From positions 1 to 19,839 of the forward strand of contig CAVGTF010000026.1 in the NCBI GenBank assembly GCA_963632245.1: a stretch of DNA of 19,839 bases. Direction: 5' to 3'. The stretch comes from UBA1724 sp963632245 (GTDB lineage: Bacteria; Verrucomicrobiota; Lentisphaeria; Oligosphaerales; Oligosphaeraceae). The position numbers and the translations under genes were made by a program. The notes beneath the pieces were generated by a model that worked only from the letters and a program-made list of their open reading frames with translations, was not told the origin of the DNA and did no database searches. This document shows, in pieces, positions 7,001 through 13,759 of this stretch; within the stretch, counting starts at the first letter, position 1, and the number at the start of each line of letters is the position of its first letter.

Positions 7001-7027
7001 GCAGAACCAACCAAAGGAGGTCGGGGC
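7001..7027 (+). repeat. 27-bp module with CCAACCAAAGGAGGTC
   Basis: This 27-base segment has an inverted copy at 13447-13473 with a single mismatch, and a diverged copy near 72-110. It contains AAAGGAGGT, the classic Shine-Dalgarno string, but no start codon with an open frame follows, so it is treated as part of a dispersed repeat. Confidence 0.8.
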
Positions 7028-7093
7028 TTGCGCCCCCCGTGCCCCCGCCTTTGCTAGGTAGAAGGGGGCGGGTAGTAGATAGTAGGTTTATAA

Positions 7094-7132
7094 GGTGCCG
7101 CAGGCGCTCTTCCGCGGCTCTTGCCGCGGTAC
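7094..7132 (+). repeat. Hairpin-core repeat copy preceded by GTAG-type heptads
   Basis: GTAG-rich sequence at about 7066-7090 leads into GGTGCCGCAGGCGCTCTTC, a hairpin CCGCGG (7112-7117) with CCGCGG (7124-7129), then GTAC. Here the GTAG-type tract replaces the TTAGTGG-type heptads found at the previous copy, so the upstream module is interchangeable. Confidence 0.87.
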
Positions 7133-7193
7133 TGGTACCGCCCCCTTTGGCCGCTCCGCGGCTGGACAAAACTCTTAACTCCTTATTCACAAC

Positions 7194-8517
7194 CACTAGT
7201 GTCCGGTTAATTTGAGTAGGAAACGATTTTTTAGAAGTCGAATCCCGGCAAAAAAGGCGTTCCATTGCTGTAATCGTTGCTTGGTTCAGACTTCTCAAAA
7301 AGGTCTTTTAATGGGGTTTTGTCCATCAGTGAAACACTCAAAATCTGTAGCATTTCGTAGGTAGAGCGGCTAGTTTTCAGTTCCTGCTGAATGATCGCCA
7401 CGAGGCAGTAGGCAGTGATAGCTGCCGCTATCTGAATGCGAACAGCATTTTCCGTTGTTCCCCAGAATTTTTTGATCTTCAGGTGCTGCTTGAGCCACTT
7501 GAAAAACAACTCAACCTGCCACCGATTCTTGTAGAGATTGGCAATTTCCAGAGAAGTTGGCGAAAAGGCATTCGTCAAAAACGTGAGATCACGGTTCATT
7601 TCGTCGTCGTGGTATTTGACCAAGCGAAAATTTGCTGGGTATTTTGACCTTGAAACATCGCCTGTCAGCTGAATCACCAAGTCGGAAAGAACATTGCTGG
7701 GGAGTCGTCTTTTCCATCTGATGACCTTGTACTGCAGATCACTTCTAGCGCGCACGACAAAGAAGGACTCAAGGTTGTTGATCCTGAACAACTGTGCGAA
7801 GGAGTTGTAGCCACGATCGAAGATGTAGTATGCTCCTGCCTCGTAGGGAATGTCCTGCATTGCCTTGGCATCGTTTACCGACGCCTTCGTAACACGGTAG
7901 AAGGCAGGAACATTTGTTTCAACATCGTAGAGCAGGTGAACTTTCACACCACCTTTACGGCGGCGAAACTTCGCCCATTGGAACATTGCCAAACAGAGTG
8001 GGATTGTGGTAGAGTCAAAGGCATAGACATTCCCATCCAGCTTGAAAATGTCCGTAGCCCGCTTGCGTCTCGCCTCGTCCATCATGAAGAAGGCAAATTC
8101 CTCAAAGATTCTGTAGTCACGGTTTTGATTTGCATCAGCCAGAGTTGACCTGCTCACGCCATCGCGTCCAAGTCCCAGGTGGTAACACTTGTGACTATGC
8201 GCTTCCAAGGTAACCACCAAGTCACGCACACTTTCTCGGCTACTCAACTGGGCAAAAAGCAGTGTCAGTAGCTGGCACCAACATGAAAAGTGCCTGACAC
8301 GGTGATCTCCGTCGTATTTTTCCGTGAATCGACGAAACTTGAAACGATCAAGATACTCGGTAAGCTGTGAAAAAACGTACTTTTCGCTGTTCATGACAAT
8401 AGGGTAACCCATTGTCTGGAACAATTTCAAATCTGTGCGGATTTTTTTTGGGTGTCTAACATCTCACGTTTCAAGATGTTAGATACCATCAGAAAAGTTT
8501 TTAACCGGACACTAGTG
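7194..8517. mobile_element. Complete IS4-family insertion sequence, 1,324 bp
   Basis: The element has perfect 17-bp terminal inverted repeats (CACTAGTGTCCGGTTAA at 7194-7210 and its complement at 8501-8517), a single full-length transposase gene, and a perfect 9-bp direct repeat ATTCACAAC on both sides (7185-7193 and 8518-8526), which is the target-site duplication. Removing the element and one duplication restores a 46-base sequence (7174-7193 joined to 8527-8552) that matches 11031-10986 on the minus strand with 3 mismatches. The insertion therefore landed in a pre-existing intergenic repeat and looks recent. Confidence 0.95.
7231..8394 (-). CDS. IS4-family DDE transposase (ISPepr1-like subgroup)
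   Basis: The enzyme cuts and joins the element's ends. The 387-residue protein matches the common IS4-family pattern: N-terminal RFTEKYDGDHRVRHFSCWCQLL, then SRSTLADANQNRDYRIF, a first catalytic Asp in YAFDSTTI (Asp127), a second in YIFDRGY (Asp193), and Glu295 in RWQVELFFKWLKQHLKIKKFWG. No frameshift or internal stop is present, so it is probably active. I chose the ATG at 8394 because family proteins start with MNxxKxVFxQ; the open frame extends 12 codons further through another ATG to a TTG. No clear ribosome site is seen. AT content is higher than in the flanking genes, fitting foreign origin. Subgroup assignment is from memory of related proteins. Confidence 0.95.
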   Translation of the reverse strand: MNSEKYVFSQLTEYLDRFKFRRFTEKYDGDHRVRHFSCWCQLLTLLFAQLSSRESVRDLVVTLEAHSHKCYHLGLGRDGVSRSTLADANQNRDYRIFEEFAFFMMDEARRKRATDIFKLDGNVYAFDSTTIPLCLAMFQWAKFRRRKGGVKVHLLYDVETNVPAFYRVTKASVNDAKAMQDIPYEAGAYYIFDRGYNSFAQLFRINNLESFFVVRARSDLQYKVIRWKRRLPSNVLSDLVIQLTGDVSRSKYPANFRLVKYHDDEMNRDLTFLTNAFSPTSLEIANLYKNRWQVELFFKWLKQHLKIKKFWGTTENAVRIQIAAAITAYCLVAIIQQELKTSRSTYEMLQILSVSLMDKTPLKDLFEKSEPSNDYSNGTPFLPGFDF

Positions 8518-8523
8518 ATTCAC

Positions 8524-8552
8524 AACTGCGGCGCGCTCTAGCGCCGCTGGCG
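8524..8552 (+). repeat. Hairpin module AACTGCGGCGC..., target of the IS
   Basis: A 7-bp stem GCGGCGC (8528-8534) pairs with GCGCCGC (8541-8547) around GCTCTA. The identical 29-base module is present in opposite orientation at 10986-11014 between ftsL and ftsI. Its first three bases belong to the IS target duplication. Confidence 0.88.
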
Positions 8553-8603
8553 GTATGGCGACGCGAAGCGCGGCGACAAGGCCCGCTGCAGAGTGGCCAC
8601 AAC

Positions 8604-8624
8604 TCCTCATTCCTCATTCCTCAT
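8604..8624. repeat. Heptamer tandem repeat, TCCTCAT x3
   Basis: Three perfect copies of a 7-mer lie just before the ftsI terminator. This is one of several different heptamers used in the intergenic regions of this window. Confidence 0.85.
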
Positions 8625-8672
8625 AAAAAAAGACGGCCCCGGCGAACTTATTTAGCCGGGGCCGTATTTTTT
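8625..8672 (-). terminator. Bidirectional intrinsic terminator after ftsI
   Basis: A perfect 11-bp GC-rich stem, ACGGCCCCGGC (8633-8643) and GCCGGGGCCGT (8655-8665), has an A-run on its left (8625-8631) and a T-run on its right (8667-8672), so it can stop transcription in both directions. For the minus-strand ftsI transcript it lies immediately after the stop codon and closes the division cluster. Confidence 0.93.
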
Positions 8673-10890
8673 ATCGTCTTGCGGTCGCCTTGCGCTTGTT
8701 GGAATCCGGCGTGGGGTCTGGTTCGTTTGGTTGCACCTGTAGGTATTCCAGCGTGCGTTGTGCGATTCGTTTGAAGACGGGTGCGGAGACTCCGGCGCCG
8801 GTGTGAGCGCCGGTGGTGGGGTTTTCTGCGGAGACCAGCAGGAGGAATCGTGGATTTTCAGCGGGAGCGAATCCGATGAAGGATGCCAGGAACTGTTTTT
8901 CGGCGTAGTGTCCCTTGATGCCCTTTGCGGTATCTGGCTGAATCCACATCTGTGCGGTACCAGTCTTGCCCGCAATGGAGAAGCCCTTCACTGCCGCTCG
9001 GGCGCCGGTGCCCTCCTTCTGGGTGACCGTCGTTAGGACCTTCGCCATCCGATCTGCCGCAGATGCGGAGACCGCCTGACATTTTGCGCGGGGCACGGAG
9101 TATTCCACCCGTCCATCGGCGTGCACCACGCGGTCCACGAGGTATGGCTGCATGATGACACCATGGTTGGCCAGGGCGCTCCAGGCTTGGCAGATCTGGA
9201 GCAGGGGAACCGTCATGCCCTGTCCCATGGGGACGCGGGTGATGGTGAGGGAATCCCATTGGTGGAGTTCTCGGAAGAGTCCCCGTGCTTCGGAGGGGAA
9301 GGTGACCGTCTTGCCGTCCTCGGGATAGAATCCGATGCCGGTGCGCTTGCCGAATCCAAAGCCAGCCAGGTGCTTGTACATGCGCTCTTCGCCGAGATCC
9401 AGGGCGAATTTGGCGGTGCCGATGTTGCTGGACTTCTGGATCACCTGCGACAGCGTCAGGTCTTCGAAGGCGTGGGAGTCCCGCAGGAGCTTCCGGTTGT
9501 AGACCCAGTGGCCGCGCTCGCAGTCCTTCACCGTATTCTCGTTGGCAATGCCGGCGGCCAGCACTCCAGAGAGGCTGACGGGCTTCATGATGGAACCCGG
9601 GTCGTAGCACTGCAGGAGGATGTGGTTCTGGCAGAGATCCGGATCCTCCATGGTCTCACGGTCGTTGGGATTGAACTGCGGATATTGTGCCAGTCCCATG
9701 ATGGCGCCGGTGGCGGGATCCATCATGACGGCGTAGGCGCGGTCGGGGTGGTTGGTCTCCCAGAGGGTGGCCAGCTCCTCTTCCAGAATGCGCTGGATGG
9801 GCTCCTGGATGGTGAGATAGACATTGCTGCCATCGACGGGCTCCTGGGAGGCATTTTCGTCCACTTCCAGGGGGCAACCATGGCTGTCCCAGAGGGCGGC
9901 GGTCTTGCCGGGCGTGGGCTTTAGCCAGCGGTCCATGAGCGCTTCGATGCCGGAGACGCCCTTTCCGGTGCTGTCAGTGAAGCCCAAGAGATTGGCGAGC
10001 TGGTTGTTGCGGGGGTAGAAACGCACCCAGGAATCCGTGTAGCGCACGCCCTTCGTCACGCCGGCAGCGCACAGCTCCTGAAGCATATCGGCCGCGTCCT
10101 CTCGGGAGACGCCGCGCTTGACGGAGATCTCGCGGCAGCGATCCAGCGTGAGCTGGATTCGGCGCTTGAGCTCCATCTTGTTGATGTCGAAGCACTCGGG
10201 GACCCGTTCCCGGACGGTGGCGAGCTGCTCGGGGGTGAGTCCGGCGGGTTGCAGGAGGACCTTGAAGGCGGTGACCTTTCCCTGGGAATCCCGGATGGGG
10301 CGCAGGCGAATGCCGGGAATGGAACTCAGGGCATTCTGACGGACGAATTCGGGCGGGATATTGTCGGAGACCTTCAGGGTGAAGGTGTGGTCGGCGGCCT
10401 TCTGGAATTTCTCCTGGAGTTCTGCGGAATCCAGATCCAGGTGTTTTGCGATGATCTGGCAGGCCTCGGGGAGTTTGTCCAGGAAGCGCCGGGGCTCCAC
10501 ATAGACATCCTGGGTCGCCTGGTCCACGGCGAATTTGTTTCCGTTGAGATCCAGGATGCTTCCGCGCTGGGGGGTCTTGACCTGGGTCTTCAGGCTGATG
10601 CTACGGGCGTGCTTCCGATAATATGCCTGGCGCGCTAGCTGGATCTTGCCGATATGGAAGGTCAGAGAGGCAAGTCCGACCGCAAAGAGCACCACCGTCA
10701 CCACTGCACGGCGAAGCACACCGCCACGCAGGCGCGCGGTCAGGACCCGGCCCTCCGAGGGAGTGGCTTGCTCGTCATCCCAGGGATGGAAGGCCGAAAA
10801 CACCCGCTTCAGCCAAATGCAAAATGCCCCGCACTCCTTCCCGGAGGAGGCGGGGTGAGCATTCTGAAGTGGGGAATGGTCCTGGGACAT
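8671..10890 (-). CDS. ftsI: Class B penicillin-binding protein (FtsI/PBP3-type transpeptidase)
   Basis: This enzyme crosslinks septal peptidoglycan in the periplasm. The 739-residue protein (from ATG 10890) has a long cytoplasmic N-terminus, one membrane span at about 60-82, a dimerisation/pedestal region starting KTPQRGSILDLNG, and the transpeptidase domain with nucleophile Ser433 in SxxK (PGSIMKP), the SSN motif (487-489) and KTGT (642-645). It is longer than E. coli FtsI (588), mainly before the membrane span and in the pedestal. The ATG is preceded by pyrimidine heptamers, not a Shine-Dalgarno, so the true start could lie further in; a purine-rich GGAAGGAG occurs about 18 codons inside. 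It is the last gene of mraZ-rsmH-ftsL-ftsI, separated from ftsL by a 260-bp hairpin-rich gap and followed by a strong terminator. Confidence 0.93.
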   Translation of the reverse strand: MSQDHSPLQNAHPASSGKECGAFCIWLKRVFSAFHPWDDEQATPSEGRVLTARLRGGVLRRAVVTVVLFAVGLASLTFHIGKIQLARQAYYRKHARSISLKTQVKTPQRGSILDLNGNKFAVDQATQDVYVEPRRFLDKLPEACQIIAKHLDLDSAELQEKFQKAADHTFTLKVSDNIPPEFVRQNALSSIPGIRLRPIRDSQGKVTAFKVLLQPAGLTPEQLATVRERVPECFDINKMELKRRIQLTLDRCREISVKRGVSREDAADMLQELCAAGVTKGVRYTDSWVRFYPRNNQLANLLGFTDSTGKGVSGIEALMDRWLKPTPGKTAALWDSHGCPLEVDENASQEPVDGSNVYLTIQEPIQRILEEELATLWETNHPDRAYAVMMDPATGAIMGLAQYPQFNPNDRETMEDPDLCQNHILLQCYDPGSIMKPVSLSGVLAAGIANENTVKDCERGHWVYNRKLLRDSHAFEDLTLSQVIQKSSNIGTAKFALDLGEERMYKHLAGFGFGKRTGIGFYPEDGKTVTFPSEARGLFRELHQWDSLTITRVPMGQGMTVPLLQICQAWSALANHGVIMQPYLVDRVVHADGRVEYSVPRAKCQAVSASAADRMAKVLTTVTQKEGTGARAAVKGFSIAGKTGTAQMWIQPDTAKGIKGHYAEKQFLASFIGFAPAENPRFLLLVSAENPTTGAHTGAGVSAPVFKRIAQRTLEYLQVQPNEPDPTPDSNKRKATARR

Positions 10891-10904
10891 CAATTTTTGA
10901 AAAA

Positions 10905-10932
10905 GGAGGAAGGAGGAAGGAGGAAGGAGGAA
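10905..10932. repeat. Heptamer tandem repeat, GGAGGAA x4 (TTCCTCC on ftsI mRNA)
   Basis: Four perfect 7-mers end 14 bases upstream of the ftsI ATG. In the ftsI mRNA they read UUCCUCC, which resembles the 16S rRNA anti-Shine-Dalgarno rather than a ribosome binding site. Confidence 0.92.
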
Positions 10933-10941
10933 GTTTGGCCA

Positions 10942-11014
10942 GGGTTCCGCCGGCGGAACCCCGCGCCGGAATCTACCGGCGCGTGCGCCAGCGGCGCTAG
11001 AGCGCGCCGCAGTT
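10942..11014. repeat. Three consecutive hairpins between ftsL and ftsI
   Basis: A perfect 20-base palindrome (10942-10961), an 8-bp stem CGCGCCGG (10962-10969) with CCGGCGCG (10976-10983) around AATCTA, and the 7-bp GCGGCGC stem (10991-10997 with 11004-11010) follow each other with almost no spacing. The third is the inverted copy of 8524-8552. No T-run follows on either strand, so they are not classic terminators. They could act as a transcript stabiliser, processing site or attenuator inside the operon. Confidence 0.85.
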
Positions 11015-11071
11015 TTGAATTAGGAATTAAGATTTTTGCCCCAGTTGCGGAACGCCCCAAAAGCCGGTGCC

Positions 11072-11146
11072 GTACCGCCGGTAGGCGGAAGAGCGCCGCA
11101 GGCACCGCTTAAACTTTCTACCTGCTACCTACGATCTTCTACCTAC
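11072..11146 (-). repeat. Composite repeat: GTAGGTA heptads plus hairpin core, inside the division operon
   Basis: On the minus strand, just after the ftsL stop, heptads GTAGGTA, GAAGATC, GTAGGTA, GCAGGTA and GAAAGTT (about 11146-11110) lead to GGTGCCTGCGGCGCTCTTC, the hairpin CCGCC-TACC-GGCGG (11075-11088) and GTAC (11072-11075). Orientation matches that of the host operon. Confidence 0.86.
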
Positions 11147-11150
11147 TTGG

Positions 11151-11537
11151 TTATCTTCTGGAGCCCAGCAGGCGGGGCTGGAGTTCGCCGGAGTCGTTGC
11201 GCACCAGCTGCATTTGGACCACGCGCTGTCGGGGATCGGGGGTGCGCAGTCCCAGTGGGCGCGCCTTTTCGGCGATTTCGCGGCCGTTCATGAGGCGTTC
11301 CAGGGTATTGTCGCGGTTCTGGAGGGTGGTGCGGAGGTTCTCGGAGCGTTTCTGGAGGACGCTGATTTCCCGCTTGAGATCCCGGTTTCCCTGGGTGCGC
11401 TGGACGATCTGCTTTGCACTCAGCAGCACGACACCCACGGCGATCAGGAGCGCGATAACGCTGAAGAGGGTGCCGGAGGAGTTCTTCTGGCTCTTCTGTT
11501 GGGCGAGAGACTGTTGGCTGAAGAAGTAGCGTGCCAT
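11151..11537 (-). CDS. ftsL: FtsL-like bitopic division protein
   Basis: FtsL is a small inner-membrane protein that, with FtsB and FtsQ, activates septal peptidoglycan synthesis. The 128-residue product has a short polar N-terminus (about 20 residues), one membrane span (about 24-44, TLFSVIALLIAVGVVLLSA), and a long charged heptad-like helix (about 45-90, QRTQGNRDLKREISVLQKRSENLRTTL in part) predicted as a periplasmic coiled coil. Sequence is poorly conserved in this family, so the call rests on topology, size and position between rsmH and ftsI. The ATG is preceded by a C-rich CCCTCCCC tract rather than a Shine-Dalgarno. It lies 96 bases after rsmH. Confidence 0.82.
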   Translation of the reverse strand: MARYFFSQQSLAQQKSQKNSSGTLFSVIALLIAVGVVLLSAKQIVQRTQGNRDLKREISVLQKRSENLRTTLQNRDNTLERLMNGREIAEKARPLGLRTPDPRQRVVQMQLVRNDSGELQPRLLGSRR

Positions 11538-11633
11538 TGCGGGGGAGGGGGGGGGAGGGTGTTGTGGTGTTGTGGGGCGTTGCGGGGGGATTCAGATAGA
11601 GGCTTTGGGATTCGGCGGGGTGTCGGATCCTCT

Positions 11634-12596
11634 CTACCGTGGGAACTCCGTGGGGGCGTCGGTGCGCCGGGCGGCCCGTAGCTTTGCGCAGGAGGAGCGG
11701 GAGTTCCGGGAGAGCTCCTCTTCGGTTGCGGTGACGGGCTTCTTGGTGAGGGGAACGAAGGTGACCTGCTTGTGGCAGGTGCAGGGAAGCGTGGGCGGGC
11801 AGATGCAGGAGAGCGCCGCGTGCTGGAGGAAGTGCTTTACGATGCGGTCTTCCAGGGAGTGGAAGCTGATGACGACCAGTCGGCCATTGGGGGAGAGGAG
11901 TCGCTCGGCGGCCCGGAGGGCCTCCTCCAGCTCGTCCAGCTCGTGGTTCACCGCGATGCGCAATGCCTGGAAGACCCGCGTTGCCGGGTGGAGGCCATGC
12001 TGGTGGGGCCAGCCGATGATCCGTTCCAGCAGTTGTGCGAGCTCGGCGGTGGTGGACCAGGGACGGGTCTCGCGGCGCTCGACAATCGCCCGCGCCACCG
12101 GGCGGGAGAAACGCTCTTCGCCGTATTTCCAGAAGATGTCTGCCAGCTCTTTCTGGGAGAGGGTATTGAGCAGATCGGCGGCGGTGGCGTCGGTGCCGGA
12201 GGGATCCATCCGCATGTCCAGAGGGGCATCGAAGCGGAAGGAGAAGCCGCGTTCCGGGGTATCGATCTGGGGAGAGGAGACCCCGATGTCCAAAAGGATG
12301 CCGTCCACATGGTCCCAGCCATTTTCATGGGCGGCCTCTTCCATCTGGCTGAAGGTGCCGTGCCAGGCATGGAAGCGTTCGCCGTAGGGGGCGAGGCGTT
12401 CTGTGGCTGCCTGGAGGGCGGCGGGATCGCGGTCGATGCCCAGGATTTGGCAGGAGGGATTCCGATCCAGCAGCGCCTGGGAGTGTCCGCCGCCGCCGAG
12501 AGTGCCGTCCACTACCCGTGGTCCGGGGAGTTCTGCCAGGAAGTCCACGGCTTCCTGTCGGAGGACGGACACGTGGAGGAAGGGTGTCTGGCTCAT
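11634..12596 (-). CDS. rsmH: 16S rRNA (cytosine-1402-N4) methyltransferase RsmH (MraW)
   Basis: RsmH methylates the N4 of C1402 in 16S rRNA using S-adenosylmethionine, tuning decoding at the P site. The 320 residues match the family length. Visible motifs are the start HVSVLRQEAV, the SAM-binding DGTLGGGGHS and GIDRDPAAL, DGILLDIGVSSPQ, RGFSFRFDAPLDMRMD, the insert RVFQALRIAVNHELDEL, and ISFHSLEDRIVKHF near the C-terminus. Its ATG overlaps the mraZ stop in an ATGA, so translation is coupled. This second-place position after mraZ is the conserved order of the division and cell-wall cluster. Confidence 0.97.
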   Translation of the reverse strand: MSQTPFLHVSVLRQEAVDFLAELPGPRVVDGTLGGGGHSQALLDRNPSCQILGIDRDPAALQAATERLAPYGERFHAWHGTFSQMEEAAHENGWDHVDGILLDIGVSSPQIDTPERGFSFRFDAPLDMRMDPSGTDATAADLLNTLSQKELADIFWKYGEERFSRPVARAIVERRETRPWSTTAELAQLLERIIGWPHQHGLHPATRVFQALRIAVNHELDELEEALRAAERLLSPNGRLVVISFHSLEDRIVKHFLQHAALSCICPPTLPCTCHKQVTFVPLTKKPVTATEEELSRNSRSSCAKLRAARRTDAPTEFPR

Positions 12597-13084
12597 GGCT
12601 GGGCGGGGGAGGCGGGCGCCTTGGCGCTCTCTTCAATCTTCTGCAGCAGGTCGAAGCTGGAGGAGAGCGGTGCCTCGCGGTCCTGCCAGGATTCGGGGGC
12701 CAAGAGGGTGCCGTAGACCATGGAGCCCAGGAAGAGCGCCTTGTCCTTGATGCCCGCGAATTCCGCCAGCTCGGGACTCAGGACGAAGCGGCCATGGCTG
12801 TCCAGATTCACGATCTGGATCTTGGAGGCGATGTCGGTATATGCCGCGATCTTGTCGTCGTTGGCCAGGGAGCTGCTCTCCAGCTTCTCGAAGATGGACT
12901 GCATCTTCTCTTCCGTCACGACCTGGATTCGCCGGGCACGGCCGGGCACCAGATAGAAGTTGGTGGCCGCGTCGTCCGAGGGAAGACGCCAGGTGCGCGG
13001 AAGGGCCAGACGGCGCTGGCTGTCCACGCTCACCGGGTAGGTGCCGGTGAAGAGGCGCATCTTCTTGGGGGCGGATTCGGACAT
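12593..13084 (-). CDS. mraZ: Transcriptional regulator MraZ
   Basis: MraZ is a ring-forming DNA-binding protein with two AbrB-like domains that represses its own division cluster. The 163 residues are about 15-20 longer than usual because of a Ser/Ala/Pro-rich C-terminal tail. The first domain (about 10-55, FTGTYPVSVDSQRRLALP) has SQRR where most members have a KGR-type turn; the second (about 93-135, VNLDSHGRFVLSPELAEFAGI) keeps DSHGR. The ATG at 13084 is preceded by a pyrimidine tract (CCTCC, T-run, CCTT) rather than a Shine-Dalgarno. Five spaced TGGGG-type boxes lie about 94-138 bases upstream, the expected autoregulatory target. It is the first gene of a four-gene minus-strand unit. Confidence 0.95.
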   Translation of the reverse strand: MSESAPKKMRLFTGTYPVSVDSQRRLALPRTWRLPSDDAATNFYLVPGRARRIQVVTEEKMQSIFEKLESSSLANDDKIAAYTDIASKIQIVNLDSHGRFVLSPELAEFAGIKDKALFLGSMVYGTLLAPESWQDREAPLSSSFDLLQKIEESAKAPASPAQP

Positions 13085-13177
13085 TCAGAAGGAAAAAAAG
13101 GAGGAAAAATCGGCGATCGCTGCAGGAAAATCTTCGCTTGCGACGGGACTCACTCGTGGGCGGGCGCGGGAAAAGCT

Positions 13178-13222
13178 TCCCAAAAAGCCCCAAATGCCAC
13201 CATTTCGCCCCATCTTTCCCCT
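13178..13222 (-). promoter_or_regulatory. MraZ operator: five TGGGN-type boxes at 10-bp spacing
   Basis: On the minus strand the 5-mers AGGGG (13222-13218), TGGGG (13212-13208), TGGTG (13202-13198), TGGGG (13192-13188) and TGGGA (13182-13178) start exactly 10 bases apart. Known MraZ sites (E. coli) are TGGGN direct repeats with 5-base spacers, the same 10-base period. The array lies upstream of mraZ, so it fits autoregulation of the cluster. Confidence 0.85.
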
Positions 13223-13251
13223 AAAATATCCTTTTTTTGGAAAAATGCCAC
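13223..13251 (-). promoter_or_regulatory. Candidate promoter of the mraZ cluster
   Basis: GTGGCA (13251-13246) and TATTTT (13228-13223) are separated by 17 bases, each 4 of 6 to consensus. The -10 box ends directly at the first MraZ box, so bound MraZ would cover the start region. Leader length to mraZ would be about 130 bases. Confidence 0.4.
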
Positions 13252-13387
13252 TATTCTCCAAGAAAAAAAGGAAAATTTTTACCAGTGGCGTGAAAAAAGC
13301 GCAAAAATCCCCCGGGTTTTGGCGGAATTCGCCATGGGGAAGCGGGCTTTATAGAGGCAACGCGGCGTCGGGAAGGGGGGGGCGACA

Positions 13388-13415
13388 GTACCGCCGCAGA
13401 TTCTTTGCGGCGGAA
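13388..13415 (-). repeat. Diverged hairpin-core repeat
   Basis: GTAC (13388-13391) is followed on the plus strand by CCGCCGCA (13391-13398), a 7-base loop and TGCGGCGG (13406-13413), then GAA. The arrangement GTAC, paired stem, GAA is that of the other minus-oriented copies, while the stem sequence is different but fully complementary. Confidence 0.65.
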
Positions 13416-13446
13416 AGAAAAGAAGCAGGGGGCACGGGTAGCGGCA

Positions 13447-13473
13447 GCCCCGACCTCCTTTGGTTGGCTCTGC
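13447..13473 (-). repeat. Inverted copy of the 27-bp CCAACCAAAGGAGG module
   Basis: Its reverse complement equals 7001-7027 with one mismatch. It lies among other repeat pieces in the gap between the divergent mraZ and 13760 genes. From 13474 to about 13610 I see only GC-rich, TAGTGG-containing low-complexity sequence. Confidence 0.8.
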
Positions 13474-13626
13474 GAAGGGGTAGTAATCTTTTTCCAATAT
13501 TGCCCGTGCCCCGGGCGGCTCCTAGGTTAGTGGTAGTGGTAGCCCCTCCCTTTAGCCGCTCCCCCCTCTAGGGTAGTGGGTGTTTTGCGGGGGTGTTTTC
13601 AGGGGTGAAAAACTGTGTTGATTTTG

Positions 13627-13655
13627 TTATGCGAGTGATTGGGAGGCCCTATATT
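13627..13655 (+). promoter_or_regulatory. Weak candidate promoter of the surface-repeat gene
   Basis: TATATT (13650-13655) is a good -10 box. The element 17 bases upstream (TTATGC, 13627-13632) is a poor -35. The position, about 100 bases before the ATG in a short AT-richer patch, makes it plausible only. Confidence 0.3.
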
Positions 13656-13759
13656 AAGCGAGTTACTTGCCAGAGCCTCCGGTCTTGCGTTTCTTTCCGT
13701 GAGGAGAGTGGGGGCTGGGATAAGGTCTGGTCAACTAATTGAAGGAGTTCATAATCATC

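Noticed and set aside
6821..7140. CRISPR array
   Set aside because: The repeats are contiguous or irregularly spaced heptads and a 60-bp tandem duplication, without regular unique spacers or cas genes.
7194..8517. The IS as the source that mobilises the hairpin-core repeats
   Set aside because: Its terminal repeats (CACTAGTGTCCGGTTAA) share no sequence with the core or heptads, so it is an invader of the repeats rather than their driver.
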